In this document: positions 1-7,280 of the stretch, in pieces | How the letters are laid out: every line of letters starts with the position of its first letter | Position numbering within the stretch: the stretch's first letter is position 1 | Source: an uncultured beta proteobacterium | Lineage (GTDB): Bacteria > Pseudomonadota > Gammaproteobacteria > Burkholderiales > Rhodocyclaceae | Length of the DNA: 43,626 nucleotides | Reading direction: 5' to 3' | NCBI GenBank assembly: GCA_903848955.1 | Contig: CAINHS010000129.1 | Location: forward strand, 1-43,626 | Notes under the pieces: generated by a model | What the model saw: the letters and a program-made list of their open reading frames with translations, nothing else | The model's database searches: none | What the model was told of the DNA's origin: nothing | Program-made: the position numbers and the translations under genes

Positions 1-130
1 AAGCCGCCCAGGATAAACGGCACACGCCAGCCCTCACTGAGCAATTCTGCCGGGGAATACATTTTATGAACCGCTGTGGCTACCAAAGAACCCAGCAAGA
101 TGCCTCCCGTCAGCCCCGAGGCCAAGGAAT
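1..130 (-). pseudogene. MFS transporter fragment (MHS/ProP-like), cut at both ends
   Basis: Read on the minus strand, this stretch encodes a run with the pattern SGLTGGILLGSLVATA followed by a segment ending EGWRVPFILGG. That resembles the loop and helix start ending in GWR(I/V)PF that is common in metabolite:H+ symporters of the ProP/KgtP type. The reading frame is open to the left edge, so the rest of the gene lies outside the window. Upstream, near position 130-146, the similarity stops where a transposase-like frame begins on the other strand. I infer that the transporter gene lost its 5' part to an insertion. Identification is from motif memory on about 40 residues only. Confidence 0.45.
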
Positions 131-288
131 CCGCACAGGGCTTCATGGCGCGGGTAGCCCAGCTCGATGTGCTGCAGTGCCCGTGTTGTCAGGTGGGGAG
201 GTTGCACGTCATCGCCGTGCTGTCGGGACAGGCCCGCTTGCCTGCACCCAATCCACCCCCCTTGCCGCAAAGCCGGGGTCCGCCGTGA
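130..288 (+). pseudogene. IS91-type transposase, C-terminal fragment
   Basis: The frame ending at 288 reads RVAQLDVLQCPCC, then GRLHVIAVLSGQARLPAP, and ends in RGPP. A CxxC pair followed by a basic, proline-rich tail ending in GPP is what I recall for C-termini of IS91/ISCR-like rolling-circle (Y2) transposases. Only the last 50 or so residues are present. The catalytic tyrosine region is missing and the frame runs straight into the MFS fragment on the opposite strand. Best read as a transposon end left after a deletion or a one-ended transposition. A small zinc-ribbon protein is the alternative. Confidence 0.5.
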
Positions 289-802
289 GGGGCCGTTGGT
301 CATCCTATGTAAGCACGGTCGGTGAGCACTTCTTTAGCGTTCGCCGGGGGCTCTGCACGCCGCCGTGCGTTTGCGCGTTCTGCCGCGCCGGCGCGACCGC
401 CACGCGGATGCGGTTACTCGTCACTTTTGCGTTGCCGACAGGCCCCGGGAACACCCAAATCCCAAAAGCAGGGCCATAATTTGCCCAAGCAGGCGGCGGG
501 AGACGGACAAATCCCCTATGCCACCACCGACCATCCGGGCCGGCGGTTCAGTCCAACAAGGTTTATCCGCCGCGTATGAGTTCAATACGTTTCACAACCA
601 TCGTCGCGCGGCAGATAAACGCTATTCGTTATGTGGCAGATCAGCCTCTAATAGTACTGAGAGCATGGCCTGCGGCGTGCTTTCAGATAGCTCGATTTGT
701 TCTTCTCGGAATTGCGGCCGGACATGGCTATGCAACGGCATGTCGCTCAAAGTTTCGTGGTACAAAGATTCTTTGCAAAGTGATTTCTTTTATAGGGTGT
801 TC
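289..802. other. Non-coding stretch, probably the end of the IS91-like element
   Basis: No convincing gene is seen here. The open frames that cross it have composition unlike the neighbouring proteins. The first 300 bases are GC-rich and may be the terminal region of the IS91-like element. The GC content falls sharply around 570-800, so an element boundary may lie there. No clear terminal repeat was found. Confidence 0.3.
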
Positions 803-1150
803 ATGGCACATTTTGATCATATTGAAGTGCACGTATCCGATATTCCACGATACTGCAGTTTTTTGCAGGCCATATTTGAAGGTGGGTCGTTTGAAGTGAT
901 CTCAAAAACGGGAACTTCAATGTTTACGGCTGATGACGGTTTGAGGATTGAAGTAAAAAAGAAAAAAGGGGATGAATTGCCCCAGATGTACGGATTCTGC
1001 AATCCTTGCCTCCGGCGACTGGACCCGCCCACATTAATTGCCAAGCTTGGATTGGAGGTCGCCTCCATTCGGGAAACCGATATGGGACCTGTCTATTTTT
1101 TTTGTGATCATGAGGGTGTCACTTGGCACATCAAAGACTTGCCTGAATGA
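803..1150 (+). CDS. VOC (glyoxalase/bleomycin-resistance fold) family protein
   Basis: Encodes 115 residues. It begins MAHFDHIEVHVSDIPRYCSFL, the usual opening beta strand and helix of a vicinal-oxygen-chelate module, with a metal-ligand-like His at residue 7. It ends with a strand pattern VYFFCDHEGVTWHIKDLPE, again typical of the fold. The length fits a single VOC half-protein that dimerises. A longer reading frame extends upstream but its composition is not protein-like, and the ATG at 803 is preceded by AGGGTG, so I chose 803. Substrate unknown; VOC members include lyases, dioxygenases and antibiotic-binding proteins. The DNA is AT-richer than the rest of the window, suggesting transfer. 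Confidence 0.65.
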   Translation: MAHFDHIEVHVSDIPRYCSFLQAIFEGGSFEVISKTGTSMFTADDGLRIEVKKKKGDELPQMYGFCNPCLRRLDPPTLIAKLGLEVASIRETDMGPVYFFCDHEGVTWHIKDLPE

Positions 1151-1207
1151 TTGAATTCGCTTTGGAGTACCTTTGTAGAATCAGTCGCGTAACTCGTTCT
1201 AAGGTAA

Positions 1208-1226
1208 CCCCCGGCTCTGCCGGGGG
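1208..1226. repeat. Perfect 7-bp GC-rich hairpin after the VOC gene
   Basis: CCCCCGG and CCGGGGG pair around a CTCTG loop. It lies 58 bases after the VOC stop codon. There is no T-run after it, so a rho-independent terminator is doubtful. It may be a REP-like or mobile-element end structure, since sequence with a GACTGTC/GACAGTC inverted pair follows at about 1238-1273. Confidence 0.5.
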
Positions 1227-1484
1227 ATTCACATTGGACTGTCTTATTTTGCCTGTCAGCGTAAGTTGACAGTCATGCCCTGAGAAAAAGCGTCAACAGC
1301 GGCTCGCTACCAACCTGACGACTCCAGTGCCTGTGGAGCGTTGGCTTGAATTTTTCCGTTTCGGGTATCGGTCTGCTACGTTCGAGTAGTTGCCTTAAAC
1401 CGAGTGTCCCAATGAAAGCGAGACCTGGCAAGTATATTGCAAGCGCAGATATTCGTCTATTAAGTGAACAATCACTCTGACGGA

Positions 1485-1528
1485 TTGACTTAGTACACCG
1501 CGAGCGCCATAATTCTCATAATATGAGA
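1485..1528 (+). promoter_or_regulatory. Promoter and palindromic operator of the AbiE pair
   Basis: A -35 box TTGACT (1485-1490) is separated by 17 bases from a -10 box CATAAT (1508-1513). Immediately after it is a perfect inverted repeat TCTCATAATATGAGA (1514-1528) covering the expected transcription start. AbiEi antitoxins are known to repress their own operon by binding inverted repeats, so this palindrome is the natural operator. The assignment is from sequence pattern plus that family knowledge. Confidence 0.6.
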
Positions 1529-1539
1529 GTAAAGGCGCC

Positions 1540-2361
1540 ATGGAAAATTTAAGCCATCACCTTTCTGGCCTGGGCAAGCTTGATCGAGAGCGCTTGTCCG
1601 CAGTGATGCGCGGCACAAAGGGAACGGTCACCAATGAGCAAGCTGCGGGCATCATGGGGCTTGACCAAGCTGACGCATCGAAGTTGCTGGCACGGTGGTG
1701 CAAGAAGGGGTGGTTGTCGCGGGTAGCCCGAGGCCTTTACGTGCCCGTGCCGCTGGAGGCCGTACGGTCTGATTTGCCACTTGACGATCCTTGGCTGGTC
1801 GCCATCAGTCTCTACTCTCCGTGCTACATCGGTGGCTGGAGTGCGGCAGAGCATTGGGATCTGACCGAGCAGATTTTCCGGACGACAGTGGTGATGACCA
1901 CGACGCGCCCACGGAACAGAAAGCCCACGCTCAAAGCAGCGGCATTTTGGGCCTCCACCATTGCCCCGGAAAAAATGTTCGGGTTGAAAACGGTTTGGCG
2001 TGGCTCGGTGAAAGTTTCTGTTTCCGATCCCAGCAGAACGATGCTGGACATGCTGTCCGACCCCCAACTTGGCGGTGGCATACGCTCCGTCCAAGATATG
2101 TTCAAAAACTACCTTGCTTCTGATGCAAAGAATCTCGGTCAGCTATTAGAGTATGCCGAGCGCCTGGGCAACGGTGCGGTATTCAAACGCCTGGGCTTTC
2201 TGTTGGAAGCCAATGCATCGCAGGAGACTGAGTCTATTGAAAAATGCCAGCACCATCTGACGATGGGTAACGCACGCATCGATCCCAAAATGCCAGCTGA
2301 GGCATTGGTGATGCGGTGGCGGCTATGGGTGCCCCGCGACTGGAAGGCGGGTGTGAAGTGA
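1540..2361 (+). CDS. AbiEi-family antitoxin / autorepressor
   Basis: Encodes 273 residues. The N-terminal part (about 15-70) is a winged-helix module: EQAAGIMGLDQADASKLLARW, then a wing ending in RVARGLYVPVP. The middle contains SPCYIGGWSAAEHWDL, the typical AbiEi core motif for transcriptional antitoxins of type IV systems. The known role is to neutralise the partner nucleotidyltransferase indirectly and to repress the operon. It is preceded by AAAGG and an operator-bearing promoter. Its stop codon overlaps the GTG start of the toxin (GTGA), which implies coupled translation. Identification is confident from domain order and pairing. Confidence 0.88.
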   Translation: MENLSHHLSGLGKLDRERLSAVMRGTKGTVTNEQAAGIMGLDQADASKLLARWCKKGWLSRVARGLYVPVPLEAVRSDLPLDDPWLVAISLYSPCYIGGWSAAEHWDLTEQIFRTTVVMTTTRPRNRKPTLKAAAFWASTIAPEKMFGLKTVWRGSVKVSVSDPSRTMLDMLSDPQLGGGIRSVQDMFKNYLASDAKNLGQLLEYAERLGNGAVFKRLGFLLEANASQETESIEKCQHHLTMGNARIDPKMPAEALVMRWRLWVPRDWKAGVK

Positions 2362-3785
2362 TCGAAAAGCAGGAAATATCGGAGCTGGCGCGCGAACTTT
2401 CGCTGGATCTGCACGTCGTTGAAAAGGATTACGTACTCGGCTGGCTGCTGGCTGGCATTGCCGCGAACACCGACCTTTCGGAAAACTGGGTCTTCAAAGG
2501 CGGAACGTGCTTGAAGAAATGCTACTTCGAGACGTATCGGTTTTCAGAGGATCTGGATTTCACCGTGACGGATGAGGCCCAACTCGATGAGGGCTACCTG
2601 CTTCAGGCATTCCGTCAAATGGCGGAATGGATCTATGAACAGAGCGGCATCGAGATTCCAGGGGAGCAAATTCGTTTCAAGTTGTCCGTGTTCGAAGGGG
2701 GCCGGTACGCAGAGGGACGCGTCTATTACGTAGGCCCTCTCATGCAAAAGCGCAACCTGGCACGGATCAAGTTTGACCTGACCACCAAGGAGAAGCTCGT
2801 ACTGCCGCCACAGAAAAGAGTGGTTCATCATCCGTACAGCGATTGTCCGGATGATGGCATCCATGTTTTGAGCTACTGCTTCGAGGAGGTTTTTGCCGAG
2901 AAGATGAGAGCACTGGCTGAGCGGGAGCGTCCCCGCGATCTTTACGACGTCGTGCACTTGTACAGGCATGACGAGATTCGGCCTGATCGTACTGTGGTGT
3001 TGAAAACGCTGCAGGAAAAATGCGCGTTCAAGGGCATCCCTGTCCCGACCATCGAAAGTCTGCTGCGTGAGGACGCCAAAATAAAGCTGGCCGCGGAGTG
3101 GGAGGACATGCTTGCCCATCAGCTTCCAGTCTTGCCAGACCTCGAACAGTTCTGGAATGAGATTCCGAACGTTTTTCGCTGGCTTCACGGCGAAGTAGAA
3201 AGGCCCTCACTGGGATCGGCGCCAATCATAGGCTCGCTGGACAATACGTGGCAACCGCCGGCAATGGTGCACGCATGGCATGCAAATGTGCCATTGGAGT
3301 CGGTGAGATTTGCGGCCGCAAACCGCCTGTGCGTTAATTTGCGTTACCTGAACTCTTGGCGACTGATTGAACCGTACTCACTACGTCGTAGCATGGACGG
3401 AAACCTGCTGCTTTGTGCCGTCAAACATGAAACAGGGGAATCCAGAACGTATCGAGTGGATCAGATTCAAGGTATCGAGGTCAGCAAAACGACTTTTAAT
3501 CCCCGGTATCACATTGAACTGACCCCGACCGGACCGTTGGCGGCACCGCCGGTGCAACGCAATGCCGCGCCAAGGCAATCGATCAACTCGCGACCGAAGG
3601 TCTCGGTTGCAAGAGTTACAAAAGCGCTGACCAGGCAGACTGGACCCACGCATGTATTTAAGTGCCCGAGTTGTGGGAAGCAATTTCGCCGGAAAACCTA
3701 TGACGCGACCTTGCCGTCTCACAAGAACAAGAATGGCTTTCAATGCTTTGGGGGCTTTGGTTCGCTTGTGAAAACGGAGTATTGA
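2358..3785 (+). CDS. AbiEii nucleotidyltransferase toxin with WYL-like and zinc-finger C-terminus
   Basis: With the GTG at 2358 (4-bp overlap with the antitoxin gene, GGAAGG upstream) the product has 475 residues. The N-terminal two thirds match AbiEii/MenT-type nucleotidyltransferases: FKGGT at 46-50, then the metal-binding Asp65 and Asp67 in RFSEDLDF, and the ERPRDLYDVVHL motif near 190-201. Typical AbiEii proteins are about 300 residues. Here, residues about 314-388 look like a WYL domain (ANRLCVNLRYLNSWRLIEPY, then TYRVDQIQGIEV). The tail carries C436, C439, H455 and C463 spaced like a zinc finger. WYL domains often bind nucleic acids or nucleotides, so the toxin may sense or target a specific nucleic acid. 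The extra domains are read from pattern only. Confidence 0.85.
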   Translation: MIEKQEISELARELSLDLHVVEKDYVLGWLLAGIAANTDLSENWVFKGGTCLKKCYFETYRFSEDLDFTVTDEAQLDEGYLLQAFRQMAEWIYEQSGIEIPGEQIRFKLSVFEGGRYAEGRVYYVGPLMQKRNLARIKFDLTTKEKLVLPPQKRVVHHPYSDCPDDGIHVLSYCFEEVFAEKMRALAERERPRDLYDVVHLYRHDEIRPDRTVVLKTLQEKCAFKGIPVPTIESLLREDAKIKLAAEWEDMLAHQLPVLPDLEQFWNEIPNVFRWLHGEVERPSLGSAPIIGSLDNTWQPPAMVHAWHANVPLESVRFAAANRLCVNLRYLNSWRLIEPYSLRRSMDGNLLLCAVKHETGESRTYRVDQIQGIEVSKTTFNPRYHIELTPTGPLAAPPVQRNAAPRQSINSRPKVSVARVTKALTRQTGPTHVFKCPSCGKQFRRKTYDATLPSHKNKNGFQCFGGFGSLVKTEY

Positions 3786-3911
3786 ACGTGATTAGCGACA
3801 AAACCGCAGCCACGCTAATTCGGGGAGCCGGCGAGAGGTCGATAAAGGGGTGTGCTGATCGTCATGGTTGCGTTCATTCTGTTGCACTGACCCAGAAATA
3901 GAGGAGTAAGA

Positions 3912-4709
3912 ATGGCAAAGCCCGTCGTCATTGGTGCCCGGAGTTTCCGGACCCAAAGCAGCGCCCTTGAGCATTTCAAGGCACTGCTACACAGGTATCA
4001 GGATGGTCAATGCATCACAGACCAGGGCGACTATGCCGACCTCGCAGCGCTCATCGAGCGGTATGACCCGGTGCTCGATGCAGTCGGTGAGCCGACGAAA
4101 GGTGCGGGCCAGATCGCACATTTCGAGCGGCGGCTGAATACGGGGACCGGTTGGAGCAGTTCGGGGTTCTGGGTTGTTCGTCAGGACGGAAGCGCTACCG
4201 ACTTCTCGTACATCGACGCCGTAAAGGGCAAACCGAAGGGCCGTTCGCAGGATTTTTACAACGCCTGCCGGCAAGCCGTCGCGCTCGACCTCATCCAAGC
4301 CAAGAAACAGGCATTTGTCCAGTACGGGGACGATCAGGGGCGGGTCGAGTGCGAGTTGACCGGAAAAATGGTCACCATCGACGACGCGCATCTGGACCAC
4401 GCATGGCCATACTTTTCGCACCTGGTGAGCGGATTTCGAGCTGCCAGGAGCTGGTCGAGGGACATTCCGGATGGAGTCGTTTCAAATCCGGCTGACGGGC
4501 AGACCACGGCCACCTTCCTTGATAGCGCTGTGGCTGATGCTTTCCGCGCCTTCCACAACGATCAAGCCATGCTCCGAATCCTCTCTCGGGAGGCAAATCT
4601 TCAAACCGCAAGCTCGGCGCGGCGGCCGAAGGTAGCGCGGCCAATTCTCCTAGTCACCGTCAAGATGCGCTCCACGGAGCAGCTTGCGCAGTGTAAGATG
4701 ACGGGCTAA
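3912..4709 (+). CDS. DUF3223/DCL-like protein with HNH-like motif
   Basis: Encodes 265 residues and starts MAKPVVIGARSFRTQSSALEHFKALLHRY, the start of the DUF3223 (DCL-like) module, which also occurs in plant DCL proteins and some bacterial defence loci. The middle (about 143-170) reads CELTGKMVTIDDAHLDHAWPYF. That Cys/Asp-His pattern recalls an HNH nuclease core or a degenerate one; only one clear His-Asp pair is visible. A good ribosome site, GAGGAG, lies at 3901. The stop codon overlaps the start of the next gene (TAATG), so it heads a four-gene unit. The nuclease idea is an inference. Confidence 0.6.
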   Translation: MAKPVVIGARSFRTQSSALEHFKALLHRYQDGQCITDQGDYADLAALIERYDPVLDAVGEPTKGAGQIAHFERRLNTGTGWSSSGFWVVRQDGSATDFSYIDAVKGKPKGRSQDFYNACRQAVALDLIQAKKQAFVQYGDDQGRVECELTGKMVTIDDAHLDHAWPYFSHLVSGFRAARSWSRDIPDGVVSNPADGQTTATFLDSAVADAFRAFHNDQAMLRILSREANLQTASSARRPKVARPILLVTVKMRSTEQLAQCKMTG

Positions 4710-5527
4710 TGACTGTGACCTTCGGAAACGCGCCGCTTGTTGAGATCATCGCAGAGTTGCGATGGAATCCTCAGCCGCCGCCTTCGCAAATTGCGGGCGG
4801 CGGAAACACGCCTATGGCGGTCATGTCCGTAAATACGAACGCTCTTGATGAATTTTTTATGCGTTTCGGGGGTGAGGTTTACCAACAAGGGTTTCAGCGC
4901 GCTGAGCGGGTAGTCCCGACAGGGTTCCCTTTTATGTTGTTCCAGCCGGTCTATCGATACAGAAAGGCAACCGATCTGGACGCGGCAGTGCTTTATCAGG
5001 CAGGGGCAGGCATGTTTTCTGCCAATGCCATTCCACCATATCAATCGTGGGACGCTTTTTCTCCCACGGTTGAGGCGGGGATAGAAGCAATGCTTAAGAC
5101 CAGAAGTGAAGCGGAAACGGCAATTCCTTTTTCATCGATCAGCCTTCGGTACCTTGATGCGTTCGGGCCGAACTTCACCCAAGGCCGAGACATTGGTGCT
5201 TTCGTTAGAGATGTTCTAGGTATCAAATTGGACTTGCCCGAGGGGCTCTCTAAGCATGTTGCTTCGGGGCAAAGCGTCAAGCCCGCCATTCAGTTATCGC
5301 TTCCTCTACCTAACGGCATGACAATGAACGTAGGCATTGGAGAGGGAATGGTCAACAACGAAGTGACCATCATCATGGATACTACGGTCGGTACGACGGT
5401 TGAGACAGCGCCCGACAAAGCGTCTGCAATGTCTGCATTGAACGCTGCGAGAGCAGTGATTCACGAAATGTTCTTTGATTTGACTAAACCGATTGAGGGG
5501 CTTATGCAGCCCCGGACGGAGGCCTGA
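4709..5527 (+). CDS. TIGR04255 family protein
   Basis: Encodes 272 residues. The N-terminal VTFGNAPLVEIIAELRW is the signature opening of the sporadically distributed TIGR04255 family (N-P-hydrophobic-V-E-x-I-x-E-(I/L)-R-W/F). The family has no established biochemical role and is typically found in accessory regions. The start ATG overlaps the preceding stop codon and no strong ribosome site is visible, suggesting translational coupling. One base separates it from the next gene. The DNA is clearly AT-richer than the housekeeping part of the window. Confidence 0.7.
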   Translation: MTVTFGNAPLVEIIAELRWNPQPPPSQIAGGGNTPMAVMSVNTNALDEFFMRFGGEVYQQGFQRAERVVPTGFPFMLFQPVYRYRKATDLDAAVLYQAGAGMFSANAIPPYQSWDAFSPTVEAGIEAMLKTRSEAETAIPFSSISLRYLDAFGPNFTQGRDIGAFVRDVLGIKLDLPEGLSKHVASGQSVKPAIQLSLPLPNGMTMNVGIGEGMVNNEVTIIMDTTVGTTVETAPDKASAMSALNAARAVIHEMFFDLTKPIEGLMQPRTEA

Positions 5528-5528
5528 G

Positions 5529-6077
5529 ATGCCTATAGATTTGCCGCACAATGCAACTGACATTCAATTCTTCAATGCGCCGCCAGCTTTAGTGTCACAG
5601 TATCAGCAGAGGCCTCCTGAGTTTCAATCAGTGATCGCCACCGCATTTCCCCATGGAGCTATGTGGGCTGAAGTTTCAGTCGCAAAAGCGAAGATCCATG
5701 AGTTGGGCAGCATGCCTGAAAACTGGGACGGCTATGGAGCTACAAGAATAAGCAGTGAAACCCAACAGAACGCAATTAAAGCAATTGACGTCTTGCTTCG
5801 AAGCGCGCCTGTGCCCGATATCGTTCCCAATCCAAATGGCACAATTTCGTTTGAATGGGAGAGTAGCCAAGGGGTAGGGCACTTCGAGATTGGAAAGACA
5901 AAGTTCAGTTTCTATGTAAAAACGCGTTCTGGAAGCCCCGCTTTAGCCGATGGTCTTGCAGATCAAATAGGTAACGACATCGGCCCGTTGGTGGCAAGTT
6001 TGCTGTTCCCTGTTCAGCATGTGGCCAATACGATGACAAAAATATGTATTGCTGGTCATGTGCGATCTGCCTATTGA
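5529..6077 (+). CDS. Unknown protein with NWDGYGA motif, partner of TIGR04255
   Basis: Encodes 182 residues. It contains MPENWDGYGATRISSETQQNA near residue 60. A P-x-N-W-D-(G/S)-Y-G/D-A motif recurs in many small unknown proteins of mobile and defence regions; I know no assigned function. No signal peptide or membrane segment. I chose the ATG at 5529 because it follows the TIGR04255 stop by one base; an upstream frame extension would overlap that gene. It overlaps the next gene by about 20 bases, so the cassette is probably translated as a unit. Confidence 0.6.
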   Translation: MPIDLPHNATDIQFFNAPPALVSQYQQRPPEFQSVIATAFPHGAMWAEVSVAKAKIHELGSMPENWDGYGATRISSETQQNAIKAIDVLLRSAPVPDIVPNPNGTISFEWESSQGVGHFEIGKTKFSFYVKTRSGSPALADGLADQIGNDIGPLVASLLFPVQHVANTMTKICIAGHVRSAY

Positions 6078-6522
6078 CGTTATTGACGAAGAGAAAATCG
6101 TCCGCGCTGTCATGTGTCCTTCTCATCTGAAGAAGGACAAAAAAACGCTCAAGCCTGCTGCGTTTAGATCTAAGGCTGGAACTGACGAGGTGTCCGTCAT
6201 CAGACAGACTCACATGGGAACTAACTTTTGCAAGGCAAAGGCGAAGGAAATTGCTGGAGGTAGCGCGGTGATTGAATATGCCGGTTTGGCCGTATTGCAA
6301 GCCAGTCAGATACGATCTGCAGGATCCGCGATTCAGGACTCGCGAGACGAATTTTGCGGACACGCACATATTTCTCATGGCTTTATTTTGCAGGCGGATG
6401 AGCCGCCTGATTCTGCTGACAATCTTGCTGTAACAGAACGGTGTCGCACCCTTATAACGTTGGCTACCTACCACGCCGATCCACAGCCGGATACACAGGA
6501 GTGGACTGGTCAGCCGCTTTAG
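6058..6522 (+). CDS. Unknown protein, last gene of the four-gene cassette
   Basis: Encodes 154 residues from the ATG at 6058; a TTG at 6049 is possible. The N-terminus CDLPIDVIDEEKIVRAVMCPSHLKKDKK looks soluble and basic. A later motif, HAHISHGFILQADEPPDSADN, with two His residues and an acidic stretch could bind a metal. No family recognised. Overlap with the preceding gene and shared low GC place it in the same cassette. Confidence 0.5.
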   Translation: MCDLPIDVIDEEKIVRAVMCPSHLKKDKKTLKPAAFRSKAGTDEVSVIRQTHMGTNFCKAKAKEIAGGSAVIEYAGLAVLQASQIRSAGSAIQDSRDEFCGHAHISHGFILQADEPPDSADNLAVTERCRTLITLATYHADPQPDTQEWTGQPL

Positions 6523-6687
6523 GTTTCGGTTGCTGGAATCGAATTGATCCCGGGGCAGCCTTCGCCGAGGAATGGTGGGGTGATTGCGGCAACCCAAAAG
6601 CCTCCCACAATACGCTCCTTATCAAGCCCGCACCCTACCGGCTACGATTGCGATATAATTTGTTGTCACAGGTAGGAGGCAACTCCA

Positions 6688-6743
6688 CCACCAGTAACAC
6701 CGAAGGCCCTGCTTGTCTTATGACTTGCGGGGCCTTTGCTTTT
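6688..6743. repeat. Direct repeat copy 1 (attachment-site-like), contains a terminator
   Basis: This 56-bp stretch, starting CCACCAGTAACACCG, recurs at 8037-8092 with a single C/T difference. The copies bound a 1.3 kb segment. Copy 2 begins in the CCA end of a tRNA-Phe-like 3' half, so the pair looks like attL/attR of an element that used a tRNA 3' end plus its terminator. No integrase gene is visible between them. Confidence 0.8.
6703..6743 (+). terminator. Strong rho-independent terminator (in repeat copy 1)
   Basis: A 10-bp stem (AAGGCCCTGC with GCGGGGCCTT, one G-T pair), with further GTC/GAC pairing inside the loop, is followed by TTTGCTTTTT. It would end transcription from the four-gene cassette or from the candidate small RNA. 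Confidence 0.7.
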
Positions 6744-7023
6744 TGGCGGGGACGGGATAGAGGCTGGGGTTACGGCTAGCGGCTGCGACCTTGTCGCCGT
6801 GGTTATACGATTGGACGAACGGGGTGTAGAAGTCCTCATTCAGGATAGGTAAGCAAGTGCCGAGCGCTACGACAGATTTGGAGCAATCCGAAGGTCGGCA
6901 TGTAGTTGATAGGGTCGGTTACACGGCGAAAGCCCGGTCGTTTAACCTCGTTTCCGAGGGCAGCGTAGTAGAGGCAACCACCCGGACTGGGGCAATTTGG
7001 TTCGGGCATTTTTCCGCCATGAG
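6744..7023. other. Gap without a supported gene
   Basis: Nothing convincing on the plus strand. On the minus strand, a frame beginning with an ATG at about 7021 and reading MAEKCPNQIAPVRVV is stopped once after about 30 residues. It then stays open through YTPFVQSYNHGDKVAAASRN to a stop in the terminator repeat. It might be one decayed gene; I recognise no family. Confidence 0.25.
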
Positions 7024-7043
7024 TGCAACAGTTGCACTATAAT
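7024..7043 (+). promoter_or_regulatory. Palindromic operator overlapping a TATAAT box
   Basis: A perfect inverted repeat TGCAACAGTTGCA (7024-7036) is followed at once by a consensus -10 box TATAAT (7038-7043), seven bases before the start codon of the DUF4160 gene. The palindrome fills the core promoter, so a repressor bound there would block transcription. The same half-site recurs as GTTGCAAC at 7268-7275, just before the second gene's start. Autoregulation by the HTH protein of the pair is the likely reading. The closeness to the ATG suggests a leaderless or very short-leader mRNA. Confidence 0.55.
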
Positions 7044-7049
7044 GCACGC

Positions 7050-7280
7050 ATGCCTGTAATCGAACGATTCCCCAATTGTCGTGTCAGAATCAACGCTAAT
7101 GATCACCCGCCTCCGCATTTTCATGTACTGATGAATGATGGGCGTGAGGCTTGGGTGACCATCGCTGAACTAAAGATTGTCTATGGCAAGGTGGTAGTTC
7201 GAGAGATCGCCGACGTGTTGTCTTGGGCTGCAGCGAACCGAAGCGTGCTGGCAGCAAAATTCAAGGAGTTGCAACGATGA
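7050..7280 (+). CDS. DUF4160 domain protein
   Basis: Encodes 76 residues. The pattern MPVIERFPNCRVRINANDHPPPHFHV is the DUF4160 signature (D-H-x-P-P-H-F-H, a His-rich loop that may bind metal). DUF4160 genes are very often directly followed by DUF2442 genes and have been suggested to form toxin-antitoxin-like modules; no activity is established to my knowledge. A GTG 27 bases upstream is in frame but lies in the operator palindrome, so I prefer the ATG at 7050. Its stop overlaps the next start (ATGA). Confidence 0.85.
   Translation: MPVIERFPNCRVRINANDHPPPHFHVLMNDGREAWVTIAELKIVYGKVVVREIADVLSWAAANRSVLAAKFKELQR

Larger units (their letters stand above)
6654..6743 (+). ncRNA. Candidate small RNA unit (promoter box, hairpin, terminator)
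   Basis: A perfect TATAAT box at 6654-6659 would start a transcript near 6666. Within 10 bases comes a hairpin GGAG-GCAA-CTCC (6675-6686, GNRA-type loop, extendable by GGT/ACC with a bulged A). A strong terminator follows (stem 6703-6712 with 6727-6736, then TTTGCTTTTT). No good -35 box is visible and no open frame lies between. The layout fits a roughly 75-nt RNA, or the residue of an RNA gene used as an attachment site. Speculative. Confidence 0.25.

Noticed and set aside
365-802. N-terminal extension of the VOC protein
   Set aside because: The added residues are Arg/Ser/Cys-rich and unlike the rest. The family start motif is at 803.
3786-3911. Insertion-sequence end before the DUF3223 gene
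   Set aside because: The stretch near 3878-3900 recalls some IS termini, but no partner inverted repeat or target duplication was found.
5905-6597. Long minus-strand frame opposite the cassette genes (230 codons)
   Set aside because: It lies over two plus-strand genes with overlapping starts and stops, and its translation is Arg/Ser/Leu-rich without domain pattern. It is a shadow.
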